Source: Mantamonas sphyraenae (lineage: Eukaryota > CRuMs > Mantamonadidae). From it: a stretch of 64,000 bases of DNA. The notes under the pieces were generated by a model, which was not told where the DNA came from, did no database searches, and was given only the letters and a program-made list of their open reading frames with translations. The DNA lies in NCBI GenBank assembly GCA_026936335.1, contig JAPMXV010000025.1:124001-188000 (forward strand), written 5' to 3'. Below are positions 40,220-52,104 of this stretch, piece by piece. How positions within the stretch are numbered: position 1 is the stretch's first letter; every line of letters starts with the position of its first letter. The position numbers and the translations under genes are program-made.

Positions 40220-43200
40220 ATGAGCACAACACAACAAGTGGACTGGAAGACACTGCTGGCGAGTGGCGATGTGGAACGCATTGGAGTGGCATTGGCAGAG
40301 GCAGGAGAGGTGGGTTTGCGGGAGAGACGAGAGGGAAAAATTGGTTGACGTGTGGGTGGAGAGGATGGGTGAGGAGTGAGGAAGGAGTGAATGGGGGCGA
40401 TTGGGATTGGGGGCAGTGGGTGGGTGGGTGGATGAAGGGGGTGATGGCTGACGCAGGTGGTGCAGGATTTGAACCTGGGAGGGGAGAGTCTTGGGGACAA
40501 ACATGTGGCAGCCCTGGCAAAGGCATTGGGAAGGAACAGCAGCTTGCAGGGACTGTACCTCCACAGCAACAGCGTTGGAGCAAAAGGAGCAGCAGCATTG
40601 GCGCAGGCACTGGGAATGAACAGCAGCTTGCAGAACCTGAACATCAACAGCAACAGCATCGGGGACAAAGGAGCAGCAGCACTGGCGCAAGCACTGAGTG
40701 AGAACGGCAGTTTGCAGAGACTGGACCTCTACAACAACAGCATCGGGGCAGCAGGAGCAGCAGCACTGGGGCAGGCACTGAGTGGGAACAACAGCTTGCA
40801 GAGGCTGGACCTCAGCAGCAACAGTATCGGTGACAAAGGAGCAGCAGCCCTGGCGAAGGCACTGGGTGAGAACAACGGCTTGCTGGCACTGGACCTCCGC
40901 AACAACAGCATGGGGGCAGGAGGAGCAGCAGCACTGGCGCAGGTACTAAGTGAGAATGGCAACTTGCAGTCGTTGTACCTTGACAACAACAGCATCGGGG
41001 CAGAAGGAGCAGCAGCATTGGCGCACGCACTGAGTGCGAACAGCAGCTTGCAGAGACTGGACCTCAACAGCAACAGCATCGGGGACAAAGGAGCAGCAGC
41101 TCTGGCACAGGGACTGAGTGAGAACAGCAGCCTGCAGACACTGGACCTCAGCAACAACAGCATCGGAGCAGCAGGAGCAGCAGCACTGGCCGCAGTACTG
41201 GAATCCAACCACACCTGCTGGTACATGTCTGGTGTAGGCGATGATGCAGTCAAGCAGTTTCTCTCGCGCAACAAGGAGCACGCAGATGCGTTCCTCGCCG
41301 CCGCCCGCTCTGCCGACACCGCTGCCATGCAGGAGCAGCTGGATTGGGGTGTTCACGTCGATGCCTGGCCTGACGTCGAGAACACAGCCGTCACCGTTGC
41401 AGCCAACAACAACGACATTGAGCTGTGCGCATGGCTGATCGAGCGTGGTGCAAATCCACTCACTCGCCCATATGGCTACAAACCCAATGCCTTGGAGCTG
41501 GCCCAGAAAAACGGCAACACGGCCATCCTGGAGCTGCTCTCTGCAGCAATCAATCCTGTTGACCCATCCTGGCCAGCATACGCCACAGCAACAGCCAATG
41601 TGGAGCTTGTGACTGAGCTGGATGCCATGCTGACAGCACTGTCATCACCATCGTCTGGACACACAAGCGTAGCGGATGTTGTGTCTGTGCTGAACGACAG
41701 CGCAAAGACGACACCGATGCGCGAGGCATCGTCTGTGCAGGAACACCTGGAGACAGTGCTTGCAGACACTGAGGTGGCATCGACACACCATGCTGTGCTG
41801 GACACGGTGAAGGAAAGTGTGGACCAGGAAAACGCACGCGCACGCACACTCTTGGCTGCAGCTGCTCCACATGCTGCACAGGCACAGCAGACACGGTGGA
41901 CAGCAGAGCAGGAAGATGTGGAGAGACTGGTGGCGACACACAAGCAAGCGGCGAGACAGCGACGGGCAGGAACGACGATTGAAGCCAAGACGAGTGCACG
42001 TGAAGTGGAACTGCAGACGAGTGTGGAGCTGGTGGGAGCGTGTGCACAACGGGCAGAGAAGAGGATGGCAGTGCGGAGGGAGGTGTATGGAGCAGCAGGA
42101 GAGGAGTGGGAGGGAGTGTGGAAGGAAGCAGCGGCAGGAGAACCATCGTCGTCACCTGGAGGATGGATTGCAGAACGGGCAGAGGCACAACGGGAGCATG
42201 TGTTGGCACAGGCTGGGGTCACAAGGGAGGAGGGAAGACGGTATGCAGCTGGGCTGGAGCAACTGGAGGCCAACACAGGAGAGCTGGTGGCACGGAAGGA
42301 GGCACTGGGTGCAGAGGAGGAGGAGGTGCGGATGGCGAAGGAGATGCGTGTGATGGAGATGGAACGAGAGATTGAAGAGCTGGAGACCAGACTGGCACAG
42401 CTGCGCAGGGATAAGGCAGCTGAGGAGGTGGCATTGCGTGAGCTGCCTGCTGTGTACAGACAAGAGCGCAAGCAGATCGAAGCAACACTGAAACATAGTA
42501 ATTGGTGGCACACACAGCTGTGCATGCTGTGTGTGCGTCAGGAGGGACTGACGCATGCGCTGGAGAAGCTGGCAGAGGCGAGCAAGGAGCATCTGGAAGA
42601 AACCGCTGAAGCAGTGGACCACACGGAGCAACAGCTGCAGACACACCACAGAGCAGAACTGACGATGACCAAAGAGGCAGCCGAGTTGGCATGTGGGTCG
42701 CTGGCAGGGGAACTTCACCGTCTGGAACGGTCGAAAGGACCGAAGCAGACGCGTGTGCAGCAGGCAGAGGCAGACATGCTGCGGTACCTGGAGGAGGAGC
42801 TGACCGAAGAGTACAACCGAGCACGGGAGGAGCGGGAGCAGGCAGCAGCGGGTGTGAAGCAGGTGGAGGCGATGCAGACAGTGCGGCTGGAAACGCTGAA
42901 TGCAGCCGAGGCACTGCTGGGCAAGGAGGCATCGAGTCTGGCGGCGGTGCTTGCAGGGGAGGACAGACGAGGGTCATCGAACAACTGGACACCGCCTGGG
43001 TCGCCACTGGGATCAGAAGTGGAGAGTAGCGGAGACGAGTCGCTGGAGATCCCGTGGTCGGATCTGTCGAAAGGGGAACTGCTGGGAGAGGGCGGGTTTG
43101 CGTTTGTGTACAAGGGGATGCTGCGTGGAAGCACGCCAGTAGCCATCAAGATGATGAAGGTGCAGGTGATGGATGCTGAACACGCAGCAGCATTCAACCA

Positions 43201-44410
43201 CGAGGTGCGGACGATGAAGGGACTGAAGCACAGGAACATGATCACACTGCACGGAGTGTGCGTGGAACCGGAGCATGTGTGCATGGTGACGGAACTGTGT
43301 GAGCTTGGGTCGCTGCACAAGCTGCTGCACGAGAGGGGCGAGGGTGCGGAAGGGCTGTCTGAGGAGGCCAAGGTGCAGATTGCACGAGATGTGGCAGACG
43401 GAATGGCGTACCTGCACGGATACAAACCACCGATCATGCACAGGGACCTGAAGCCAGAGAATGTGCTGCTGGACAGGCGTGGCGTGGCACGGATCAGCGA
43501 CTTTGGGCTGAGCCGGGTAAAGGAGCACACCAAGACGAAAACCAAGTCAGGCGCCGGATCATGGCAATACATGGCACCTGAGCTGTTGTTGGATGATGAT
43601 GACACGGACAGCGACGAGGAGGAGGATGCAGGGGCGTCGTCCTCGAGCGTTTCCATGCGGACGTTTGACGAAAAGGTGGATGTGTTTGCGTTTGGGATGC
43701 TGTTGTGGGAGATGATGCATGAAGTGCAGCCGTACAGCGGAAAGGGAGGCTTCTCGATGGCCAAGTTGATCTCCCGATGGGGGAAGAAGCCGGACAAGCG
43801 AGAGAAGATCGACACGAGCGTGTGTCCGGGATGGGCAACAAAGCTGATTGAGCAGTGCTGGGCGACGGATCCATCGCAACGGCCTCCGTTCACACAGATT
43901 GTGGCGACGCTGGACACGGTGGAGGTGATGAAGAAGGAGGAGATGCACTCGCAGGTGGAGATTGTGAGCATCCTGCACGAGATGCAGGGGACACAGGCAC
44001 AGATTCTGGACGCGATGCAGTTTGACCACGAGGCATGGCAGGCACAGGTGGCTGCACTGGACCCCAGGGCACAGGAGGAGATTGTCACTGCGCTGCGAGC
44101 GGTACAAAGCGACACGGAATCACTAAAGAGGCAGAGTGGCCAACAGAGCAAGGCGATCCGGTTCCTGGGAGAGCAGGTACCACAGTTGCGGACATGGATG
44201 ACAGAGGTGCAGACACGAGCAGAGGCACAAGGGCTGAACGCAGCCGATGTGGACATTGTGCGTGCGCAACTGGCTGCCATGGAGCAGGATGTGATGAAAG
44301 TGAAAGAGCGGGTGAGCAGTCAAGGAGCAGCGATGGTGGGAGTGCAAGCGAAGCTGGTGACGGTGGAGATTGGGATGGGGGAGAGCGGAGAGGATGATGA
44401 AGGAGTGTGA
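40220..44410 (+). CDS. K3: LRR - ankyrin - coiled coil - TKL protein kinase (9 LRRs)
   Basis: join(40220..40309,40457..44410), 1347 aa. First exon reads M-S-T-T-Q-Q-V-D-W. It has nine LRRs with the most diverse face residues of the four copies (for example N-L-N-I-N-S-N, A-L-D-L-R-N-N-S-M-G, S-L-Y-L-D-N-N) and no recent internal duplication. The ankyrin part differs from the others (W-P-D-V-E-N-T-A-V-T-V-A). Kinase motifs are intact: GEGGFAFVYKG, HRDLKPEN (about 1025), SDFGLSR, YMAPE, and W-A-T-D-P-S-Q-R-P in the C-lobe. The coiled coil has a changed stretch (K-H-S-N-W-W-H) where the others read K/N-Q-C-E-N-W. Same predicted role as K1. Convergent with G'3. Confidence 0.9.
40310..40456 (+). 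other. K3 intron
   Basis: 147 nt, phase 0, GTGGGT donor, GACGCAG acceptor, with GTGGGTGGGTGGGTGG near the 3' end. Confidence 0.8.
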
Positions 44411-44840
44411 AGCCATGAAGGAAGGAGCCGGCTGTAGAGGACCACGTCCACTTCTTGTCACACATGCCACTGGTTGGACTAGATGACACGATGTGGAACG
44501 AGTGAACGAGTGTACGCACAAGGACTGGGTGATTGCAGGGAGGACAGGGGATCCCCAACCCCCGAGCAGGGTGCAACGGAAGCATGTTGAACGAGAACTG
44601 GAGGCAGCAGCAATTGATTCTACCCAACATGGAAGAAACACGAGCAAACAAGGCAGCGTGTCTCTTCAACACATCCATTCCAACCTCTTTGCGGACACCA
44701 CCAACCACTCAACACAACTCCTCAACGACTGGGAACGGGGGTCTCTCCATTCGACTCTCACGTCATCACAAATCCCACACACACCAACCCCCAATCCTTG
44801 CCAGTCTTGTGTACCACCACCTCATCCCCTCATCCACTCA
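44411..44840. other. Convergent intergenic region K3 / G'3
   Basis: Nearly identical to 36947-37376, including the extra block of about 40 bp. No gene seen. Confidence 0.6.
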
Positions 44841-46739
44841 TCACCTCCCTTGCGCATCCAAACCAAACGTCACCGGCGACGCCAACGTAACCACGCCATG
44901 GCGCATAAACGTACCATCGCGCAGGTCCAAGGCGCCCAGCATCTTTACAGAGCCCAGAACCTCCCACGTGCCACTGAGCAGCGTCAATGTACCCACTTCC
45001 ATGGATCCATGGACACGCAGAGTACCGCCCTGGCCGATGTGTACGGCATCGAAGCGAGCGCCAGTGTTGTGGACGCGCACTTCGCCACCCTGGGCCACGA
45101 CGAGGTCGTCCAGGACGGCGTTGCTGAGCCACGTCACTGTGGACGACGCCACACGCAGACGCAGACGCGACGTCTGTCCCTCCACATGCCATGCACCCAC
45201 CGTCTGGAGCGGGTCCTGTGCCGACGGGTTGCCCCGCAGTGCACCGTGCTGCATGACTGTCATCTTGCTGTTCATCGTAGCGACACCATCCAGTGTCACG
45301 TTGGCTCCTGCCATCACACGCAGCTCGCATGCACCCGCGGTGCCGTTGACCGAGCCGTACAGCGAGGCCTCGCCGTAGAAGGACACGGTGGCGTTGCTGT
45401 CACACACCAGGTTGTGCACAGCCATGGAGCCAAAGGCATGCACATGGCTGCTCACACGGGCCTGGGACAGCGTGTGCATCGAGCCACCGAGATCGGCGCC
45501 TGTCAGCGTCGTCACACCGTTTCCACGCAGCCATGCGTTGGATGCCATGTCCAGCACACCCGTCACCTGCACGTCGGTGTTCACTTGAAGCACACCACCC
45601 GCAGGCACGCGTGCATTCAGCACCTGTGTGCTCACACCGACGCTCAACACGCCGTTGTTGCTTGTCAGGATGTTCACCACACGCAGCTGCGTCGTGTTTC
45701 CGCTCACTCCACCGCCGTCCGACAGTGTCACTGTGTTCATCCACAGTTGCGGGTCCTGCGCAACACCAATGAACGCACCCTGCACCACACTGCCTGTGCC
45801 GTGCACGTGTGTGTCGCCTGCGAGAGCTGCGCCACGCACGATCTCCAGCACGCTTCCTGACAGCACGGTTACGTTGCCCCAGACGAGCGCACGGTCCACG
45901 CGTGCCACTGTGGCCTGCGAAAGCACCACCGAGGCATTCGAGGGAACCAGCACACTGTCTGTGGCGTTGGGCACACGCCCGGCATCCCAGTTGGCGCTGA
46001 CGTTCCAGTCGCCGCCGGCTGCGCCCACAAAGGTCAGCGTGGGCACAAACGGCGCCACGGTGACGTTGAGCACTGCCTGGCGCGAGTAGGCCGGTCCAGC
46101 GCCGTGGTTGCCCAGGTCGTAGACACTCACCACGAGGGGATCGACACCCGAGGACAGACCAGGGACGCTTGCGTAGCGCAGGGTGGCCAGCTGGGCGTTG
46201 ATGGAGCCGAGAGTGCCCACCACATCGATCTGCAGCTTGTCTGGATGCGACACCGTCGACAGGCGTCCATGGGTGGCACTGATGACCAAACGCATGTTGC
46301 CATCGACCTGTGCGGCATCCACATCCGTCACAGAGATGCCTGCCACGTGCACACTGTCCAAATAGTCCACAGTGAGCTCTGTGGGCATGCCAACAATGTG
46401 CACGGGGTCGTTCACGGCGGTGACGTTGACAGTGAGCACAAACACGGCCTGTGTGGCAGGGCCACCGGTGAAGCCGTTGTGGTTCACCACCACTGTCACG
46501 GTGTCGCCACCCACGTGATGCACAGGCGCATGGTACACGAGTGTTGTCAGCAACGCGTTGATCTGCGTCAGCGTGCCGTTGTTCACCACCACGGATCCGT
46601 TGCCCGCGGCACCGGCTGCCAGCTCCACCGTGCCCAGCGTGGCACTCACGTTGAGGGTGAGCACGCCAGCCGCGGCATCGGGGTCTGCCACGCGCATAAA
46701 GGGCACGTGGAAGCTGCTGCCCTCGGCGTGGGTGAACCA
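44841..46739 (-). pseudogene. G'3: 5'-less copy of the C-terminal part of giant gene G
   Basis: Open 621-codon frame as in G'1 and G'2. Some positions match G rather than the other copies (V-P-S-N-A-S in the beta-helix part, D-P-L-V-V-S in the last cadherin-like repeat), others match G'2. The mosaic suggests exchange between copies. Confidence 0.75.
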
Positions 46740-47240
46740 GGTGCCCTTGATGGAGAACAGGACGACAACACGTACGTCACACCCGAGGGAGAGATTGTAC
46801 AGCGGTTCGACAAGAAGCGCACCGAGGTGCCCAAGTTTGTGTTTATCCCAGACAAGACGCAGCCGCGGACCAACTGGCTGAACAGCATCACGGACAACAA
46901 ATGCGGCCAGAGTCTGATCCTGGGCTCGACCATGGGCGCAGGGATCGGTCTGTCGATTGGGTTTGTGGGTGGCTTCCTTGCCGCACTGTTCTCTGGCCTT
47001 CCACGCTCAGAGATCCCTCGGTACACGGTGAAACGGGCGCTGCAGAGCGGCGGCTTCTTCACGTTTCTGCTGGCGACTGCGTTTGGCCTGCGCTGTGACA
47101 CTCTGCCACACAACACAGCCACGATCTATTCTCTGTACAACGGCGTCGGGGGTGGCGTTGTGTCACGTCATGATGTACACACCAGTGTGTCGATTGTGAC
47201 TTTGGAGGAGGAGGGGGAGGAGGGGGAGGCGACGATGTGA
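46740..47240 (+). pseudogene. R3: 5'-less ROMO1/MGR2-like gene
   Basis: Same core as R1 and R2, but the acidic tail is two codons shorter (E-E-E-G-E-E-G-E) because of GAG/GGG repeat changes. No in-frame ATG before the helices apart from those in antisense G'3 sequence. Confidence 0.65.
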
Positions 47241-47689
47241 TGATGATCAGGCGGGTGGTGGAGGGGGGTGCATGGGTGTGTTGGGTGCACACACGGTGGG
47301 AATGGGTGGAGTGGTGGGGGAAGGGTGGGATGGTGGGAGGACGGGGAGGATTCGGGTGGGAGAGGAGGAAGGGGTGGGGAAGGAGGGAGAGGGGACGAAT
47401 GAATGGATGCTTGGGAATATGGTTGCGAGGTGGGTGGGGGCAGATTGGAGGGGGGGGGGTGGTTGGAGAGAGGTGGGGAGGTGGATGCGTGGAGGGGACC
47501 ACCGGAACTTGGAAAGGAGACAAGGTTTGTTTTGGAGGGTGTGTGTGGGAACGGTGGTGGTGGTGGCGATGGATGGGTGGGGTGGAGTGAGGTGGGGAAG
47601 AGCGGGGGAGGGGTGGAAGGGGAAAGAGGAAAAGAAGGGGGGACATCGGAGCGGGAGCTGACACGTGGGACAGAACTGGTTGATCGATC
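47241..47689 (+). promoter_or_regulatory. G-rich upstream region of kinase K4
   Basis: 449 bp aligning with the K2 and K3 upstream regions; G9 run near 47450-47458; TGATCGATCA over the ATG. No gene found. Confidence 0.55.
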
Positions 47690-50600
47690 ATGAGCACAAC
47701 ACGAAAAGTGGATTGGGAGGCACTGCTGGAGAGCGGCGATGTGGAACGCATTGGGGTGGCATTGGCAGAGGCAGGAAAGGTGGGTTTGCGGGAGAGACGA
47801 GAGGGAAAAATTGGTTGACGTGTGGGTGGAGAGGATGGTTGAGGATTGAGGAAGGAGTGAATGGGGGCGATTGGGATTGGGTGGAAGTGGGTGGGTGGGT
47901 GGATGCGGGGGGTGATGGCTGACGCAGGTGGTGCAGGAATTGAACCTGGGAGGGAAGAGTCTTGGGGACGAACGTGTGGCAGCCCTGGCAAAGGCATTGG
48001 GAAGGAACAGCAGCTTGAAGAGGCTGTACCTCCACAGCAACAGCGTTGGAGCAGAAGGAGCAGAAGCACTGGCGCAGGGACTGATTAAGAACAGCAGCTT
48101 GCAGACACTGTTCCTCAACAGCAACAGCATCGGCGACAAAGGAGCAGCAGCACTGGCGCAGGTACTGAGTGAGAATGGCAACTTGCAGTCGCTGTTCCTT
48201 GACTACAACAGCATCGGCGACAAAGGAGCAGCAGCACTGGCGCAGGGACTGAGTGAAAATGGCAACTTGCAGGCACTGTACCTCAGCAACAACAGCATCG
48301 GAGCAGAAGGAGCAGCAGCACTGGCGCAGGCACTGTGTGAGAACAGCAGCTTGCAGAGACTGGACCTTGACAAGAACGGCATCGGAGCAGATGGAGCAGC
48401 AGCACTGGCGCACGCACTGAGTGAGAACAGCAGCTTGCAGGGACTGTACCTTGACAACAACAGCATCGGAGCAGAAGGAGTCGCAGCACTGGCCGCAGCA
48501 CTGGAATCCAACCACACCTGCTGGTACATGCCTGGTGTAGACGATGATGCAGTCAAGCAGCGTCTCTCTCGCAACAAGGAGCACGCAGATGCGTTCCTCG
48601 CCGCCACCCGCTCTGCCGACACCGATGCCATGCAGGAGCAGCTGGATTGGGGTGTTCACGTCGATGCCTGGCCTGACAGACATAACACAGCCCTTACCTT
48701 TGCTGTGAACGACAACGACGTTGAACTGTGTGCATGGCTGATCGAGCGTGGTGCGAATCCACTCACTCGCCCAAATGGCACCAAACCCAATGCCCTGCAG
48801 CTGGCCCAGAAAAAAGTCAACACGGCCATCCTGGACCTGCTCTCCGCAGCAATCGATCCTGTTGACCCATCCTGGCCAGCATACGCCACAGCAACAGCCA
48901 ATGTGGAGCTTGTGACTGAGCTGGATGCCATGCTGACAGCACTGTCATCATCATCGTCTGGACACACGAGCGTGGCGGATGTTGTGTCTGTGCTGAACGA
49001 CAGCGCAAAGACGACACCAATGCGCGAGGCATCGTCTGTGCAGGAACACCTGGAGACTGTGATCGCAGACACTGAGGTGGCATCGACACACCATGCTGTG
49101 CTGGACACGGTGAAGGAGAGTGTGGACGAGGAGAACGCACGTGCACGCACACTCCTGGCTGCAGCTGCTCCACACGCTGCACAAGCACAGCAGACACGGT
49201 GGACAGCAGAACAGGAAGAAGTGGAGAGGCTGGTGGCGACACACAAGCAAGCGGCGAGACAGCGAAAGGCAGGGACGACGATTGAAGCCAAGACGAGTGC
49301 ACGGGAAGTGGAACTGCAGACGAGTGTGGAGCTGGTGGGAGCGTGTGCACAACGGGCAGAGAAGAGGATGGCAATGCGGAGGGAGGTGTATGGAGCAGCA
49401 GGAGAGGTGTGGGAGGGAGTGTGGAAGGAAGCAGCAGCAGGAGAACCATCGTCGTCACCTGGAGGATGGATTGCAGAACGGGCAGAGGCACAACGGGAGC
49501 ATGTGTTGGCACAGGCTGGGGTCACACGGGAGGAGGGAAGACGGTATGCAGCTGGGCTGGAGCAACTGGAGGCCAACACAGGAGAGCTGGAGGCACGGAA
49601 GGAGGCACTGGGTGCAGAGGAGGAGGAGGTGCGGATGGCGAAGGAGGCGCGTGTGACAGAGATGGAACGAGAGATTGAAGAGCTGGAGACCAGACTGGCA
49701 CAGCTGCGCAGGGACAAGGCTGCTGAGGAGGAGGCATTGCGTGAGCTGCCTGCTGTGTACAGACAAGAGCGCAAGCAGATCGAAGCAACACTGAAACAAT
49801 GTGAGAACTGGCGCACACAGCTGCGGATGCTGTGTGAGCGTCAGGAGGGACTCACACATGCGCTGGAGCAGCTGGCAGAGGCGAGCAAGGAGCATCTGGA
49901 AGAAACCGCTGAAGCAGTGGGCCACACAGAGCAACAGCTGCAGACACAACACAGAGCAGAACAGACGATGACCAAAGAGGCAGCCGAGTTGGCATGTGGG
50001 TCGCTGGCAGGGGAACTTCAACGTCTGGAACGGTCGAAAGGACCGAAGCAGAAGCGTGTGCAGCAGGCAGAGGCAGACATGCTGCGGTACCTGGAGGAGG
50101 AGCTGACCGAAGAGTACAACCGAGCACGGGAGGAGCGGGAGCAGGCAGCAGCGGGTGTGAAGCAGGTGGAGGCGATGCAGACCGAGCGGCTGGAAACGCT
50201 GAATGCAGCCGAGGCACTGCTGGGCAAGGAGGCATCGAGTCTGGCGGCGGTGCTTGCAGGGGAGGACAGACGAGGGTCATCGAACAACTGGACACCGCCT
50301 GGGTCGCCACTGGGATCAGAGGTGGAGAGTAGCGGAGACGAGTCGCTGGAGATCCCGTGGTCGGATCTGTCGAAAGGGGAACTGCTGGGAGAGGGCGGGT
50401 TTGCGTTTGTGTACAAGGGGATGCTGCGTGGAAGCACGCCAGTAGCCATCAAGATGATGAAGTTACAGGTGATGGATTCTGAACACGCAGCAGCATTCAA
50501 CCACGAGGTGCGGACGATGAAGGGACTGAAGCACAGGAACATGATCACACTGCACGGAGTGTGCGTGGAACCGGAGCATGTGTGCATGGTGACGGAACTG

Positions 50601-51713
50601 TGTGAGCTTGGGTCGCTGCACAGGCTGCTGCACGAGAGGGGCGAGGGTGCGGAAGGGCTGTCTGAGGAGGCCAAGGTGCAGATAGCACGAGATGTGGCAG
50701 ACGGGATGGCATACCTGCACGGATACAAACCACCGATCATGCACAGGGACCTGAAGCCAGAGAATGTGCTGCTGGACAGGCGTGGCGTGGCACGGATCAG
50801 CGACTTTGGGCTGAGCCGGGTAAAGGAGCACACCAAGACGAAAACCAAGTCAGGGGCCGGCTCATGGCAGTACATGGCCCCTGAGCTGCTGTTGGATGAT
50901 GATGACACGGACAGCGACGAGGAGGAGGATGCAGGGGCGTCGTCCTCGAGCGTTTCCATGCGGACGTTTGACGAAAAGGTGGATGTGTTTGCGTTTGGGA
51001 TGCTGTTGTGGGAGATGATGCATGAAGTGCAGCCGTACAGCGGAAAGGCAGGCTTCTCGATGGCCAAGTTGATCTCCCGATGGGGGAAGAAGCCGGACAA
51101 GCGAGAGAAGATCGACACGAGCGTGTGTCCGGGATGGGCGACAAAGCTGATTGAGCAGTGCTGGGCGACGGATCCATCGCAACGGCCTCCGTTCACACAG
51201 ATTGTGGCGACGCTGGACACGGTGGAGGTGATGAAGAAGGAAGAGATGCACTCGCAGGTGGAGATTGTGAGCATCCTGCACGAGATGCAAGGGACACAGG
51301 CACAGATCCTGGACGCGATGCAGTTTGACCACGAGGCATGGCAGGCACAGGTGGCTGCACTGGACCCGAGGGCGCAGGAGGAGATTGTCACTGCGCTGAA
51401 GCAGGTACAAAGCGACACGGAATCACTAAAGAGGAGGAGTGGCCAACAGAGCAAGGCGATCCGGTTCCTGGAAGAGCAGGTACCACAGTTGCGGACATGG
51501 CTGACAGAGGTGCAGACACGAGCAGAGGCACAAGGGCTGAACGCAGCAGATGTGGACATTGTGCGTGCGCAACTGGCTGCCATGGAGCAGGATGTGATGG
51601 AAGTGAAAGAGCGGGTGAGCAGTCAAGGAGCAGCGATGGTGGGAGTGCAAGCGAAGCTGGTGACGGTGGAGATTGGGATGGGGGAGAGTGGAGAGGATGA
51701 TGAAGGAGTGTGA
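47690..51713 (+). CDS. K4: LRR - ankyrin - coiled coil - TKL protein kinase (7 LRRs)
   Basis: join(47690..47779,47928..51713), 1291 aa, the shortest copy because it has seven LRRs. Its first exon is the most diverged (M-S-T-T-R-K-V-D-W-E-A-L-L-E-S-G and A-G-K at the splice site). Kinase motifs are intact (HRDLKPEN about 969, then DFG, APE and the acidic insert). The first LRR and the 3' flank are closest to K1. In the C-terminal coiled coil it reads L-K-Q-V-Q-S where the others read L-R-E/A-V-Q-S. It is the only kinase copy next to the full-length G gene and therefore probably sits in the ancestral arrangement. Same predicted role as K1. Confidence 0.9.
47780..47927 (+). other. K4 intron
   Basis: 148 nt, phase 0, donor GCAGGAAAG|GTGGGT, acceptor GACGCAG, with GTGGGTGGGTGGGTGG near the 3' end. 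Confidence 0.8.
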
Positions 51714-52104
51714 AGCCATGAAGGAAGGAGTCGGGTGTAGAGGACCATGTCTGACACGATGTGTAACGAGTGAACGAGTGTACACACAAGGACTGGGTGA
51801 TTGCAGGGAGGACAGGGGATCCCAACCCCCGAGCAGGGTGCAAAAGCATGTTGAACGAGAACTGGAGGCAGCAGCAATTGATTCTACCCAACATGGAAGA
51901 AACACGAGCAAACAAGGCAGCGTGTCACTTCAACACATCCATTCCAACCTCTTTGCGGACACCACCAACCACTCAACACAACTCCTCAACGACTGGGAAC
52001 GGGGGTCTCTCCATTCGACTCTCACGTCATCACAAATCCCACACACACCAACCCCCAATCCTTGCCAGTCTTGTGTACCATCCACTCATCCACTCATCCA
52101 CTCA
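51714..52104. other. Convergent intergenic region K4 / G
   Basis: 391 bp, short version like that after K1. Contains CTCATCCA-type short repeats at about 52083-52105. No gene recognised. Confidence 0.6.

Larger units (their letters stand above)
39276..46739 (+). repeat. Tandem array unit 3 (R2 + K3 + G'3)
   Basis: Complete unit, 7464 bp. The K3 to K4 ATG distance is 7470 bp. In its 3' flank it is closest to unit 2. Confidence 0.85.

Noticed and set aside
51720-52104. A hidden 3' exon of G encoding a membrane anchor, after a donor-like GGGAG|GTGATG at the stop
   Set aside because: Joining to the candidate acceptors downstream gives short frames with early stops and no hydrophobic segment.
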